This document shows positions 1 through 8,698 of a stretch of DNA of 64,000 bases, piece by piece. The stretch comes from Rhodococcus sp. HNM0563 (GTDB lineage Bacteria; Actinomycetota; Actinomycetes; Mycobacteriales; Mycobacteriaceae): assembly GCF_012726195.1 (NCBI RefSeq), contig NZ_JAASAF010000014.1, positions 1 through 64,000 on the forward strand, in the 5' to 3' direction. The translations under genes and the position numbers were made by a program. The notes under the pieces are model-generated. The model had not been told where the DNA came from and did not search any database. It saw only the letters and a program-made list of their open reading frames with translations. How positions within the stretch are numbered: the first letter of the stretch is position 1; each line of letters starts with the position of its first letter.

Positions 1-21
1 CGCCGGAAAGGGAGCGTGAGC

Positions 22-678
22 ATGAGCACCAGTGTGGACACCGCCGAGACCGTCGGGTGGTCGCGTACCGAGATGGCAGCGCGTGCCGCGCAGGAACTGT
101 CTCCGGGTGAGTACGTCAACCTCGGCATCGGTTTGCCGACTCTGATCCCGAACTACCTGCCCGAGGGTGTGCGAGTGACGTTGCATTCGGAGAACGGCAT
201 CCTTGGCACGGGCCGGTATCCGACGGACGAGGAGATCGATCCTGATCTGATCAATGCCGGTAAGGAGACGGTGACGGTCAATCCGGGTGCGGCGTTCTTC
301 GATTCCGCGTTGAGCTTCGGCATGATCCGTGGCGGCCACATCGACACGGCTGTGCTCGGTGGCATGGAGGTCTCGCAGACCGGTGATCTGGCGAACTGGA
401 TGGTGCCGGGCAAGATGGTCAAGGGTATGGGCGGTGCGATGGATCTGGTGCACGGTGCCCGCAAGGTGATCGTGTTGATGGAGCACACCGACAAGCAGGG
501 CAACCCGAAGATCGTGGAGAAGTGTTCGCTTCCGTTGACGGGTGAGGGTGTGGTGCAGCGGATCGTCACGAATCTTGCCGTCATCGACGTGACAGACAAT
601 GGTCTGGCCCTGCGTGAGTGCGCGCCGGGTGTGACCGAAGAGCAGGTCCGCGCAGCAACAGGAGCGCTTCTGGCTTGA
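22..678 (+). CDS. 3-oxoacid CoA-transferase subunit B (SCOT/PcaJ type)
   Basis: Beta subunit of a two-subunit class I CoA-transferase that moves CoA from succinyl-CoA to a 3-oxoacid such as acetoacetate or 3-oxoadipate. The SENG motif carrying the catalytic glutamate is at about residues 57-60 (Glu58), after the conserved NLGIGLPT stretch. The MIRGGHID and [12 protein letters not shown] blocks are intact, and 218 aa is normal for this subunit. I chose ATG 22, with a GGAAAGGGA ribosome site at 4-12; GTG 16 is also in frame. Codons ending with TGA at 17-19 would fit the tail of subunit A just outside the window. Acetoacetate and 3-oxoadipate enzymes cannot be separated from this subunit alone. 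Confidence 0.9.
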   Translation: MSTSVDTAETVGWSRTEMAARAAQELSPGEYVNLGIGLPTLIPNYLPEGVRVTLHSENGILGTGRYPTDEEIDPDLINAGKETVTVNPGAAFFDSALSFGMIRGGHIDTAVLGGMEVSQTGDLANWMVPGKMVKGMGGAMDLVHGARKVIVLMEHTDKQGNPKIVEKCSLPLTGEGVVQRIVTNLAVIDVTDNGLALRECAPGVTEEQVRAATGALLA

Positions 679-690
679 CAGCCGGACCAC

Positions 691-735
691 CAGCGATACC
701 CGGGACCCACAAGGACCCGGGTATCGCTGTTTTTT
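691..735 (+). terminator. Rho-independent terminator after the CoA-transferase
   Basis: A perfect 14-bp inverted repeat (691-704 with 716-729) with an 11-nt loop is followed by six T residues (730-735). It sits 12 bp past the stop of the plus-strand CoA-transferase and 7 bp from the stop of the converging XRE gene, so it may serve both directions. Confidence 0.9.
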
Positions 736-741
736 GGACGG

Positions 742-960
742 TCAGTCGACCGAGAGAATATCTCCCACAGAACAATTCAGAACTCGGCACAGTGCTGTCA
801 GAGTCGAGAACCGGATGGCGCGAGCACGACCGTTCTTCAACACCGACAGGTTCACGACGCTCACCCCCACCTCGTCGGCCAACTGCGCCAACGTCATACC
901 TCGGTCGGCGAGCAGTGTGTCGAGGTGGCAGCGGACGGCATGCTCTGTTTCGGGTGGCAT
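742..960 (-). CDS. small XRE-family HTH regulator (YozG-like)
   Basis: A 72-residue protein that is almost entirely a Cro/CI-type helix-turn-helix (about residues 10-66, with MTLAQLADEVGVS and the recognition-helix region VVNLSVLKNG). Its start overlaps the stop of the upstream DUF2975 gene by one base (TGATG), so the two are translationally coupled. Small YozG-like regulators paired with DUF2975 membrane proteins are a recurring arrangement in Gram-positive genomes. The pair probably autoregulates through the palindrome at 1623-1668; that link is inferred. Confidence 0.85.
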   Translation of the reverse strand: MPPETEHAVRCHLDTLLADRGMTLAQLADEVGVSVVNLSVLKNGRARAIRFSTLTALCRVLNCSVGDILSVD

Positions 961-1592
961 CAGACGAGACCCTCGTTGTCGCGGGCCATCCGGCTTCCGA
1001 TGCGCAGGGCGATGGCCACCGCCGAGAGAGCCATGCAGAACACGTAGCCGTACCAGAATTCAGGCCCGAGTCCTGCGAAGTCGAGCATCTCCCGAGCCTC
1101 CACATCCCGCAGCAGCATATTGGTGCCGAGAGTTCGGGGTATCTGAGGAACGAGGATCGCGGCGATTCCGGTGACGGACGCGATCCAGACGAGTCGAACC
1201 GCGAGGCGGTCGAACAACCGGCCCCGCACGAAGCGCGCAACCATCCACGTCAGCAGCGCCAGTATGGCCAGATAGCCGAGCGTCTGCAGTCCCTCTGCGC
1301 TGCGGAGGAATCCGACGGTGACGGGGGAGAGTGTGCCCGTCGATACCTCGATGGTCGAGGGTGACCCCAGTTGCATCCCGACGCCGTCGAGCGAGGTCAA
1401 TGTCCGAGGCTCGTCGAACTCGACGCGGGCTGTGACGATCCCGGAGTTCAGTTCGTGGAGAAGTCGGGTGACGTAGGTGAAGAGGACGACGCCGCCGGTG
1501 AGGGCGAAGACCGCGATCGACGCCCACAGGTCGCGACGATCCTTCTTCGATGTGTCGGTCGGTGTGATCGGTCCGGTGTCGGTCGTGTCCAT
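960..1592 (-). CDS. DUF2975 family membrane protein
   Basis: 210 aa with four predicted transmembrane helices: near residues 24-46, one on each side of position 130, and one near the C-terminus. This is the usual DUF2975 topology, with an extracytoplasmic segment between helices 1 and 2. It is the first gene of a two-gene unit with the XRE regulator. ATG 1592 is preceded by a GGGAGACGAC ribosome site. Molecular function is unknown; such pairs are often described as membrane sensors or effectors with a cognate repressor. The promoter region holds three copies of a GCATCGATAA-type half-site. Confidence 0.8.
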   Translation of the reverse strand: MDTTDTGPITPTDTSKKDRRDLWASIAVFALTGGVVLFTYVTRLLHELNSGIVTARVEFDEPRTLTSLDGVGMQLGSPSTIEVSTGTLSPVTVGFLRSAEGLQTLGYLAILALLTWMVARFVRGRLFDRLAVRLVWIASVTGIAAILVPQIPRTLGTNMLLRDVEAREMLDFAGLGPEFWYGYVFCMALSAVAIALRIGSRMARDNEGLV

Positions 1593-1622
1593 GTCGTCTC
1601 CCGCGCCTCGTGGGGTTCATAT

Positions 1623-1668
1623 CGATTATCGATGCATCGATAATCGTTATACGCATCGATAAACGATA
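1623..1668. promoter_or_regulatory. palindromic operator upstream of the DUF2975/XRE pair
   Basis: Positions 1623-1646 form a perfect 24-bp palindrome centred on TGCA. A third half-site (GCATCGATAAACG, 1653-1665) repeats the right arm as a direct repeat 19 bp downstream. The AT-rich block stands out from its surroundings and lies 31 bp upstream of the DUF2975 start codon. It is the most likely binding site of the small XRE regulator. Confidence 0.6.
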
Positions 1669-1699
1669 TGTCCAGGGGTTCGGGTTCGGCGGTGTCCGG

Positions 1700-1770
1700 A
1701 ACTTTCCTCCGATAGTCCGGGTTTCCGCAGGTCATCGACCCGTCGAAACCCGTGGAACCGGAGGAAAGTT
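1700..1770 (-). terminator. long two-block hairpin downstream of the MOSC gene
   Basis: Outer arms 1700-1711 and 1759-1770 (12 bp, perfect) enclose inner arms 1718-1725 and 1745-1752 (8 bp, perfect). The structure begins 8 bp past the stop of the minus-strand MOSC gene and ends before the DUF2975 promoter. There is no T tract, so it may be a factor-dependent terminator or a transcript-stabilising stem. Confidence 0.5.
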
Positions 1771-1777
1771 GTCGGCC

Positions 1778-2506
1778 TCAGATTGTGTCGACCGGGTCGC
1801 CGCAGTGGATGGCCCCCGGCGCACTGACCTGGGCATACACGCCGACGCACGGTGCTTCCTTCCCACCCTCACGGGTCAGCACGCGATTGCGCGACATGAC
1901 GGTTCGCAGCATCTCGCGTCGAGCCGGGATCTCTTGGTGATCGAGCGTCACCATCACGCACCGATCCGTGCGCTTGTTCGGTTCGATGACGACGTCACCG
2001 AGCGCGAGCTGAACACCTAACCAGTCGTTCTCCACGAACCCGTCCATGCCCTCGGTGTCGACGACGATCGTCGGCCGGAACCGGCGAACCGCAACCTCGA
2101 TCGGATCGCCTGTGTCCAGCGCATTCACCGACGACGAGGTGACCACATGCAGGGGAGCGGCATCGTAGGAGCGGGTTCTGGCTTCGAGCCGCACCGGATG
2201 CCCGGTCAGATCCGACAACATCTCATCGACGCCCGGGTCGTCGCCTCTCATCACGATGCCGTCGGGGAACGTCAGCTCCAGCGATGCCGGGTCGCGCGGG
2301 TCGGTGTCGTCCGTCAGACGCGCACCGCACGTCAGCAGCACCCCGAATCGACGGAACTTCTTCGCAGTCGCCACGACTCCGGACTCGGCGTCGACGACCG
2401 CCCACACGTGATCGCCGCGAAGGCCGTCGGCTTCGATGGTCGCCGTTGTCAGCTGCTCGCCGCCGAACGACTTGACCGGATACCGCCACAACTGACCAAT
2501 GCGCAC
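1778..2506 (-). CDS. MOSC domain protein (YcbX/mARC-like)
   Basis: About 242 aa with an N-terminal MOSC beta-barrel module opening with LWRYPVKSFGGE, then a MOSC core. The core includes a cysteine in RTDRCVMVT, matching the conserved Cys that ligates molybdenum in the mARC/YcbX family. Proteins of this family bind sulfurated Mo cofactor and reduce N-hydroxylated compounds or act in sulfur delivery. I chose GTG 2506, because the longer open frame would run into the divergent oxidoreductase and carries no conserved residues. It reads away from that neighbour, so the two starts share a short promoter region. Substrate is unknown. Confidence 0.8.
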   Translation of the reverse strand: MRIGQLWRYPVKSFGGEQLTTATIEADGLRGDHVWAVVDAESGVVATAKKFRRFGVLLTCGARLTDDTDPRDPASLELTFPDGIVMRGDDPGVDEMLSDLTGHPVRLEARTRSYDAAPLHVVTSSSVNALDTGDPIEVAVRRFRPTIVVDTEGMDGFVENDWLGVQLALGDVVIEPNKRTDRCVMVTLDHQEIPARREMLRTVMSRNRVLTREGGKEAPCVGVYAQVSAPGAIHCGDPVDTI

Positions 2507-2564
2507 AAATCCCCAGCATACGGATGCTGTGTGACCCGCGGGAACGTGCTCTAGGGTGACGGCC

Positions 2565-3563
2565 ATGACGGATACCGAGCAAGCGAACGAAGCGACGGGG
2601 CGTGCCACACGACGGTGGGGGCTGACCGTTCCCCTCGACGGCATCCCCCTGGCCGATCAGCGGAGTCTCATCGAAGAACTTCCCGACCTCGGTTACACCG
2701 ACGTGTGGTCGTCCGAAGCGAATGTGGCCGACGCTTTCACACCGCTCGCACTCGCAAGTGCGTGGGCGCCCACGTTGCGACTCGGTACCGCCATCGTTCC
2801 CGTCTACACCCGAGGCCCGGCCACACTCGCGATGTCGGCTGCGACCCTGGCTTCCGCTGCTCCGGGCCGGTTCGTGCTCGGCGTCGGTACATCGTCGAAC
2901 GTGATCGTCGAGAAATGGAACGGCATCCCTTTCGACGAGCCCTACAAGCGCGCCCGCGACACACTGCGTTTCTTGAGGTCGGCATTGGCCGGTGACAAGG
3001 TGACCCAGCAATACGACACCTTCTCGGTCGACGGGTTCCGCGCCGGTATGGTCGCGGACCCCGTTCCGCCCGTGTTGCTCGCGGCACTGCGACCGGGGAT
3101 GCTGCGGCTCGCCGGACGGGAAGCCGACGGGGCGATCGTCAACTGGTTGTCGGCGGACGACGTACGCACTGTCGCGCCGTACGTCCACGAAGGCGGTGGC
3201 GGCAAGGAGATCGTCGCCCGGATCTTCGTGCTACCCGGATACGACACCGATACCGCCCGTGCGATAGGCCGGCGCATGATCGCCGCATACATGAACGTGC
3301 CCGTCTACCGGGCGTTCCACGAATTCCTCGGACGGTCCGACGAGTTCGCAGGCATGTGGAGATTGTGGGCGGAAGGCGATCGTAAGGCCGCGCTCGACGC
3401 GATCCCGGACAGCGTCGTCGACGATCTCATCGTGCACGGGCATCCGGATGCATGCCGTGAGCACATCGAGCGGTACACGGAGGCGGGGGTGACGACGCCG
3501 GCGATCCTGCTCGTCGCGCCCGGCGATCCGACGCCGATGGTGAGGGCCCTCGCACCGCGCTGA
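2565..3563 (+). CDS. LLM-class F420-dependent oxidoreductase
   Basis: A TIM-barrel luciferase-like monooxygenase-family protein of 332 aa. The N-terminus has WGLTVPL followed by a YTDVWSSE segment; then LGTAIVPVYTRGPATLAM and RFVLGVGTSSNVIVEKWNG match the F420-binding actinobacterial branch (Rv3093c-like). These enzymes use F420 for hydride transfer. ATG 2565 has AGGG 8-11 nt upstream; an in-frame GTG at 2556 is the alternative. It is divergent from the MOSC gene and followed by an alpha/beta hydrolase after 90 bp. Substrate cannot be assigned. Confidence 0.8.
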   Translation: MTDTEQANEATGRATRRWGLTVPLDGIPLADQRSLIEELPDLGYTDVWSSEANVADAFTPLALASAWAPTLRLGTAIVPVYTRGPATLAMSAATLASAAPGRFVLGVGTSSNVIVEKWNGIPFDEPYKRARDTLRFLRSALAGDKVTQQYDTFSVDGFRAGMVADPVPPVLLAALRPGMLRLAGREADGAIVNWLSADDVRTVAPYVHEGGGGKEIVARIFVLPGYDTDTARAIGRRMIAAYMNVPVYRAFHEFLGRSDEFAGMWRLWAEGDRKAALDAIPDSVVDDLIVHGHPDACREHIERYTEAGVTTPAILLVAPGDPTPMVRALAPR

Positions 3564-3653
3564 CGCCCTGCGGGTAGTCACGATCCGGTTGCGGCGGTTA
3601 ACGGAAGGGAACGCGGAGACGAATAATCGGGCAGGTCGCTGCAAGGAGTGTTC

Positions 3654-4550
3654 ATGCCCGATTCACCTTCCCGGTTCACCGTCGCGGCCGACGACGGTGT
3701 GCCGCTCGTCGCGTATGTGGATGGTCCGGCCGATGCCGCGCTCACTGTCGTGTTCGTCCACGGCCATTGCCAGGACTCGTCGTGCTGGGACGGTGTCGGA
3801 GACCGATTGGGTGCGCCCGGAATCCGGACCGTGAGCTACGACCAGCGTGGCCACGGCCGCTCCGGGATCGGCGACGTCGAGTCGTTCACCTTCGACCAGT
3901 TGGCGCGCGACCTCGACTCGGTGCTTCGTGCGCTGGTGCCGCGTGGTCCCGTGGTGCTGGCCGGATACTCGATGGGCGGCATGGTGTCGCTGGCCTATGC
4001 CCGGCTGCACCCCGGTTCGATCGGGGGCCGGATCGTCGGTTTTGCGTTGGTGTCGACTGCCGCCGGCGGGCTCGCCGAAAACGGTGTGGGCCGGTACCTG
4101 ACGCATCCTGCTGCGTCTTTCCTGCACCGCGCAGTACTGCGCGCGCCACGAACCATGGAACGGTCGAAGCGCGCAGGCGGCGCGGTGTGCACGATGCTCG
4201 GGCGTCGCCGTCCGGCGGAATCGTGGCTTCGCATGCTCGGAATGGTGCTGGCGAACGAGACATCGGTCGTCACCTGGTCGCGGCTGCTGGCGGCGTTCGC
4301 GGTGCTCGACGAATTCGACGCGATCGGCGCGCTCACCGGCGTCCCCGTCGTTGTGGCGGCGGGAACGGCGGATCGGTTCGTGCCCATCACCCATTCGGAA
4401 ATGATCGCCTCACACTTACCCGGAGCCGAGTTGGTCCGGATCCCCGGTGCGGGGCACCGCGTGCTCTCGGAGAGCGCGGGGGCGGTGGCCGGGGCTCTCG
4501 ACAACCTGCTCGAGCGGGTTCGCAACGCTACACTCTCTGCCGCAGGTTGA
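3654..4550 (+). CDS. alpha/beta hydrolase
   Basis: 298 aa with the alpha/beta hydrolase fold. The oxyanion region is VFVHGHCQDSSCW, the nucleophile elbow GYSMGG, the acid is in AAGTADRFVP, and the catalytic His is in GAGHRVLSE near the C-terminus. No signal peptide is visible, so it should be cytosolic. ATG 3654 lies 5 nt after AAGGAG. It converges on the MFS gene, with only 15 bp between the two stops. Esterase, lactonase or C-C hydrolase activity cannot be separated by sequence alone. Confidence 0.8.
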   Translation: MPDSPSRFTVAADDGVPLVAYVDGPADAALTVVFVHGHCQDSSCWDGVGDRLGAPGIRTVSYDQRGHGRSGIGDVESFTFDQLARDLDSVLRALVPRGPVVLAGYSMGGMVSLAYARLHPGSIGGRIVGFALVSTAAGGLAENGVGRYLTHPAASFLHRAVLRAPRTMERSKRAGGAVCTMLGRRRPAESWLRMLGMVLANETSVVTWSRLLAAFAVLDEFDAIGALTGVPVVVAAGTADRFVPITHSEMIASHLPGAELVRIPGAGHRVLSESAGAVAGALDNLLERVRNATLSAAG

Positions 4551-4565
4551 CGTGGGAGGACGACT

Positions 4566-5747
4566 TCACGTCCGTGCTTCGACGGGGGATCCCGTTGCGG
4601 CATGTATCCGCCCGATGGCCAGGCCCGCACACATCAACGCGGCAGCTGCGGCGAAGCACGCACCGAATCCCAGGTGCGGGGCAGCGAGCGAGATGACGAA
4701 CGGCACCGCGAAACCGAGATAGATCAGGCAGTAGAAGACCGCCACGCTCTGCGCCAGCTCGTCGGCCGGAGCGATGTGCTCCACTGCGACGAGGCCTGAG
4801 ATCAGCAGGATGCCGTAACCCGCGCCGAGCAGAACAGCTGCGGCGACGATCACCACAACCGACCACGGCCCGTCGGTGTATGCGGTACCGGCGCCCGCGG
4901 CGAATCCCAGTACGCCGATCCCGACCCCGATCCGCACCCCGAGACTCTCGTCATGTCGGGCTATGCGCCGCGCCAAGGGCTGGATCAATGCGCCGGTGAG
5001 CAGAGTGAGCGCGGCGATCGTGCCGGTGAATGCAATGGATACCTCGCTCACGGTGTCGGATACGAGCGGCGGAAGCGTCACGAAGGAGACCGTGGCACAT
5101 CCGAACACCCACGGAGCCCACGGCACCACACCCCACCGGAACCGCGGGTTCGACAAGATGGACAACCGCCACGAACCCTGCACCGTGCGCGGCACGTGGT
5201 CGTCGGGAACCGACCACACCAGCACCAGGGCCACTGCCATGAGGGCGATGTGCACGACATAAGCCAGCAATTCGGGCGCGGGCAGCCATTGCGCGATGAG
5301 CCCGGCGAACAGCGCTCCGCAGCCGAAGCCTGCCGACAGCGATACCGCGGCGCGACGTGCTCCCACCCCCGCACCTGCGTCAGCGCTGAGCTCCTTCATC
5401 CAGGCGGTGCCCGCGCCGAACGCCATCCCCGATGCAAGGCCGGCGAGGACCCGGCCCAGATACAGCAACAGCGGTAACTCGGCGCCGAGAAGCAGTACCA
5501 CCGACGACGCGATGCTCACCGGGACCATCGCGAGGATCACCGGACGTCGGCCGATCCGATCGGCGACCCGGCCGAAGTACAGCAGCGCGGGAATCAGCCC
5601 CAGGATGTAGGAGCCCAGCATGGCGGTGAACGAGCCACTGCCCAGACCCAGATGCTCGCGGTAGACGAGCTGCATCGGAGCGAACTGATTGGCGCCCCAG
5701 CTCACCGCGAACACGGCGAACGACAGACGAGCCCACGGCACAAACAT
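4566..5747 (-). CDS. MFS transporter
   Basis: 393 aa with about twelve hydrophobic helices and the MFS loop 2-3 motif (GRVADRIGRRPV). A short YhjX/drug-exporter-like architecture without extra domains suggests proton-coupled efflux or uptake of a small molecule. It is transcribed divergently from the amidase; the 141-bp gap holds both promoters. Substrate is unknown. Confidence 0.85.
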   Translation of the reverse strand: MFVPWARLSFAVFAVSWGANQFAPMQLVYREHLGLGSGSFTAMLGSYILGLIPALLYFGRVADRIGRRPVILAMVPVSIASSVVLLLGAELPLLLYLGRVLAGLASGMAFGAGTAWMKELSADAGAGVGARRAAVSLSAGFGCGALFAGLIAQWLPAPELLAYVVHIALMAVALVLVWSVPDDHVPRTVQGSWRLSILSNPRFRWGVVPWAPWVFGCATVSFVTLPPLVSDTVSEVSIAFTGTIAALTLLTGALIQPLARRIARHDESLGVRIGVGIGVLGFAAGAGTAYTDGPWSVVVIVAAAVLLGAGYGILLISGLVAVEHIAPADELAQSVAVFYCLIYLGFAVPFVISLAAPHLGFGACFAAAAALMCAGLAIGRIHAATGSPVEART

Positions 5748-5888
5748 GGACCGATCCTGTCAGGTGCCTCGCCGCGCTGACGTATCAACTGTTCACAGTG
5801 CGACCGTCGCGATCCTGTGGACACTGGACGTTGGCGGCCCGGCCGACCCGCACCTAGCGTTCACGTCCATCGGAACGAAGGAGGATGC

Positions 5889-7268
5889 GTGGAGACGAGC
5901 GGTCGTGTGACGGCGGGTACCTGGGTCGGAGCGGACGCCCACACGATTGCCTGTGCAGTGCGCCGGCGAGAGACCTCGGCACGTGCAGTCGTCGAGGAGC
6001 ATCTCGCGCACATCGAGGACCGCAATCCGAGGCTGAACGCACTTGTCACCGTTGCCGCCGAGCAGGCCCGGCGCGACGCAGATGTACTCGACGACCGGAT
6101 CGCGCGCGGTGAGCGGACCGGCCCGCTGTCCGGGGTCCCATTCACCGCGAAAGACCTGATCACCACAGCCGGGGTCCGCACCACGGCAGGGTCGCGCGCT
6201 CTCGCGCAGAATGTGCCCTGCGCCGACGCGCCGGCTGTCGCGGCGATGAAGGCGGCGGGGGCCGTTCTGATCGGGAAGACCAACACCCCGGAGTTCGGTA
6301 CGTCCGGTCTCACCGACAACGAGTTGTTCGGACCGACGGTGAATCCGTTGGGAACCGCTGATCTGCCGCGTTCCCCGGGCGGGTCGAGTGGCGGGGAAGC
6401 AGCCGCGATCGCCTCGGGCATGAGCGTGCTCGGGCTGGGCACGGATTTCGGTGGATCGGTACGGTGGCCCGCGCACTGCACAGGGCTGACCTCGATCCGC
6501 CCGACCGCAGGTCGGGTATCCGGGGACGGTCAGTACCCCGGTGTGCGGTCCGGCGATCATGTGCTGGCGAATCCCCACACGGTCCACGGGCTGCTCCAGA
6601 CCATCGGCCCGATGGCGCGCAGCCTGAACGACGCCGCCCTCGTGCTGCGGACGGTGTCGACGCCGCACGTCGCGTGGCTCGATCCGGCGACGGTCGACGT
6701 CGGCGAACTCGACATCACCTGGGCGCCGGGCGAGGGCACCGTGCCGGTCGCCGCAGACATCGTGGCGGCAGTGGAGGAGACGGCAGGCCGGCTTCGTGCT
6801 CGCCGCTACCGCGGATCGGCGCTGCGTGACGGCAACGACCTGTTCGGCCGGCTGCGTGCAACGCAGACACACGCCGACATCAGGGCCCTCGCCACGCCGG
6901 ACGAGTTCGGCGCAAGCATCCGGGCGATGCTGTCGACCGCCGAGACCTCACCGAGCCTCGACGTCGAAGAACTGTGGGCGGCGCGCACGCGCTTCGTGCA
7001 CCGGTTGCTCGCCGAGATGGGCGATCTGCTCGTGCTTCCGGTCGCATCCATCGGTGCTCCCCTCCTCGGCCGTGACCGGTTCGACGTCGACGTTCGTTCC
7101 CTCACGTGGCAGGAGGCGCTGGCGAGCTGCCGCACGATCAGCGTCGCAGGCTTCCCGTCGGTGGTGGTGCCGGTGGGACAGACGAGCGACGGCATGCCGA
7201 TCGGTGTGCAGCTCGTCGCCCGCCCATTCCACGAACACGTTGCGCTGGCAGCGGCAGCGACACTGTGA
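5889..7268 (+). CDS. amidase (amidase signature family)
   Basis: 459-aa amidase-signature hydrolase. The Ser-cisSer-Lys triad is visible: Lys88 in GVPFTAKDL, the cis-Ser in PGGSSGGE (about residues 163-170), and the nucleophile Ser190 in GTDFGGSVRWPA. GTG 5889 is chosen because GAAGGAGG lies 5-12 nt upstream; the longer frame to 5817 has no conserved residues. It hydrolyses a carboxamide to acid and ammonia. It converges on the CoA-transferase, 12 bp apart. Its place beside the PucR/permease/Mo-hydroxylase block suggests a role in N-heterocycle or amide catabolism, which is an inference. Confidence 0.88.
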   Translation: METSGRVTAGTWVGADAHTIACAVRRRETSARAVVEEHLAHIEDRNPRLNALVTVAAEQARRDADVLDDRIARGERTGPLSGVPFTAKDLITTAGVRTTAGSRALAQNVPCADAPAVAAMKAAGAVLIGKTNTPEFGTSGLTDNELFGPTVNPLGTADLPRSPGGSSGGEAAAIASGMSVLGLGTDFGGSVRWPAHCTGLTSIRPTAGRVSGDGQYPGVRSGDHVLANPHTVHGLLQTIGPMARSLNDAALVLRTVSTPHVAWLDPATVDVGELDITWAPGEGTVPVAADIVAAVEETAGRLRARRYRGSALRDGNDLFGRLRATQTHADIRALATPDEFGASIRAMLSTAETSPSLDVEELWAARTRFVHRLLAEMGDLLVLPVASIGAPLLGRDRFDVDVRSLTWQEALASCRTISVAGFPSVVVPVGQTSDGMPIGVQLVARPFHEHVALAAAATL

Positions 7269-7280
7269 GGAGGCCCCGGA

Positions 7281-8468
7281 TCAGATGACCCCGGATCGGT
7301 GCAGGGATTCGAGCTGGTCACCGGAGACCCCGAACTCGGCGAGCACCGCGTCGGTGTCTTGCCCCAGGGTCATCGGCGGGGCGTTCCGAATCGGCAGCGT
7401 TTCGGAATCGACCCAGAACGGTCCGCGAATCAGGGGCATTTCCTTACCGTCGGGGGTGGGCACGTTCTGAACCATGTTCAGTGCCTGCACTTGCGGATCT
7501 GCGAACGCCTGATCGACGGAATGAACTGGACCACAAGGTATTCCGGCTTCCCGCATGGCCGATACCCAGTCGGCTGCCGTTTTTTGTGTCAGTAGTTCGA
7601 GCAGTTCCTTCGTGAGCCTGTCGCGGTGCTCGAGGCGGGACTTGCCGGTGGCGTACTCGGGGCGCGCCGCGAGATCGGGGTCGCCGAGTACCGAGCAGAG
7701 AGCTTCCCAATGCTTGTCGGAACCGGTTGCGATGATGATCGGATAGTCGGCGGTGTCGAAGCAGCCGTACGGGGTGATGGTCGGGTGGGTATTGCCGTTG
7801 GCTTCGGAAACCCTTCCCGTGCTGAGATAGTCCTGCGCCTGAAAGGTCATGATCGACAAGGCCGATTCGATCAGTGAGGTCTGTACATGGTGGCCCTCGC
7901 CGTCGCGCGACCGCGCGACGAGCGCGGCTGTGATACCCAGTGCCGCATAGATTCCCGACACCGTATCGATGATGGGTATGCCCACTCGCATGGGTGTGTT
8001 GTCACCTGAGCCGGTGACGGACATGAGTCCTGACATGCCCTGCGCGACCTGATCGAGTCCCGGCGCGAACTGGTCGGGTCCGGTGGGCCCGAAGCCGCTG
8101 ACGCTCATCACGATCACGCCGGGGTTGTCGCGTCGAAGTGATTCCTGGTCGAGCCCCATCGCGGCAAGGACTCCGGGCCGGAAGTTCTCGACGACCACGT
8201 CGACGTCGGAAGCCATACGGCGCAGCAGTTCACGCCCTTCGTCGGTCCGCATGTCGAGCGCCACAGAGCGTTTGCTCCGGTTGACCGATGCGAAGTACAG
8301 GCTGTCGGATCCGTCGAACGGAGGCCACTGGCGCGAACTGTCGCCCCCGCTGATGGATTCGACCTTGATGATGTCGGCGCCGAAGTCGGCGAGCAGTGAC
8401 GTGCACAGGGGGCCGGCGAGGGCTCGGGACAGATCGAGAACGCGGACGCCGTGGAGTAGAGGCTTCAT
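7281..8468 (-). CDS. class III CoA-transferase (CaiB/BaiF family)
   Basis: 395 aa with the family hallmarks: VLDLSRALAGP at the N-terminus, DIIKVE, NRSKRSVALD, ENFRPGV and the catalytic aspartate in PGLDQVAQ (about Asp139). Such enzymes move CoA between carboxylic acids such as oxalate, carnitine, succinate and itaconate. ATG 8468 is used; GTG 8474, two codons earlier, is equally possible. It is divergent from pucR with 230 bp between them. The acyl acceptor cannot be named. Confidence 0.88.
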   Translation of the reverse strand: MKPLLHGVRVLDLSRALAGPLCTSLLADFGADIIKVESISGGDSSRQWPPFDGSDSLYFASVNRSKRSVALDMRTDEGRELLRRMASDVDVVVENFRPGVLAAMGLDQESLRRDNPGVIVMSVSGFGPTGPDQFAPGLDQVAQGMSGLMSVTGSGDNTPMRVGIPIIDTVSGIYAALGITAALVARSRDGEGHHVQTSLIESALSIMTFQAQDYLSTGRVSEANGNTHPTITPYGCFDTADYPIIIATGSDKHWEALCSVLGDPDLAARPEYATGKSRLEHRDRLTKELLELLTQKTAADWVSAMREAGIPCGPVHSVDQAFADPQVQALNMVQNVPTPDGKEMPLIRGPFWVDSETLPIRNAPPMTLGQDTDAVLAEFGVSGDQLESLHRSGVI

Positions 8469-8616
8469 CGTCACGACGATGGTCGAGAGGGATGCCTCAC
8501 CGCGACGGCGACAATGTACAAGTGGGCGCGTACGATTTCGGCGCAATCTGTGGCTGGTGTTCCGAAGGTCGGCGTCTAACGTCGAGGATCGACCACGCTC
8601 TTGTCGGGTGTCGGTG

Positions 8617-8646
8617 TTGACGGCCCCGTCCCGGGGAATCTATGGT
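8617..8646 (+). promoter_or_regulatory. candidate promoter for the PucR gene
   Basis: A TTGACG hexamer at 8617-8622 and TATGGT at 8641-8646, 18 bp apart, lie 53 bp ahead of the GTG start. The match to a housekeeping actinobacterial promoter is reasonable at -35 and weak at -10. No start site can be proved from sequence. Confidence 0.3.
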
Positions 8647-8698
8647 CATGGTCTCGCGCCCGGCGGGATGGACGACTGGCAGGTGAGCGGGTGTTGCT

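Noticed and set aside
5793-6872. Minus-strand gene overlapping the amidase
   Set aside because: It is antisense to the amidase signature domain and has no conserved features.
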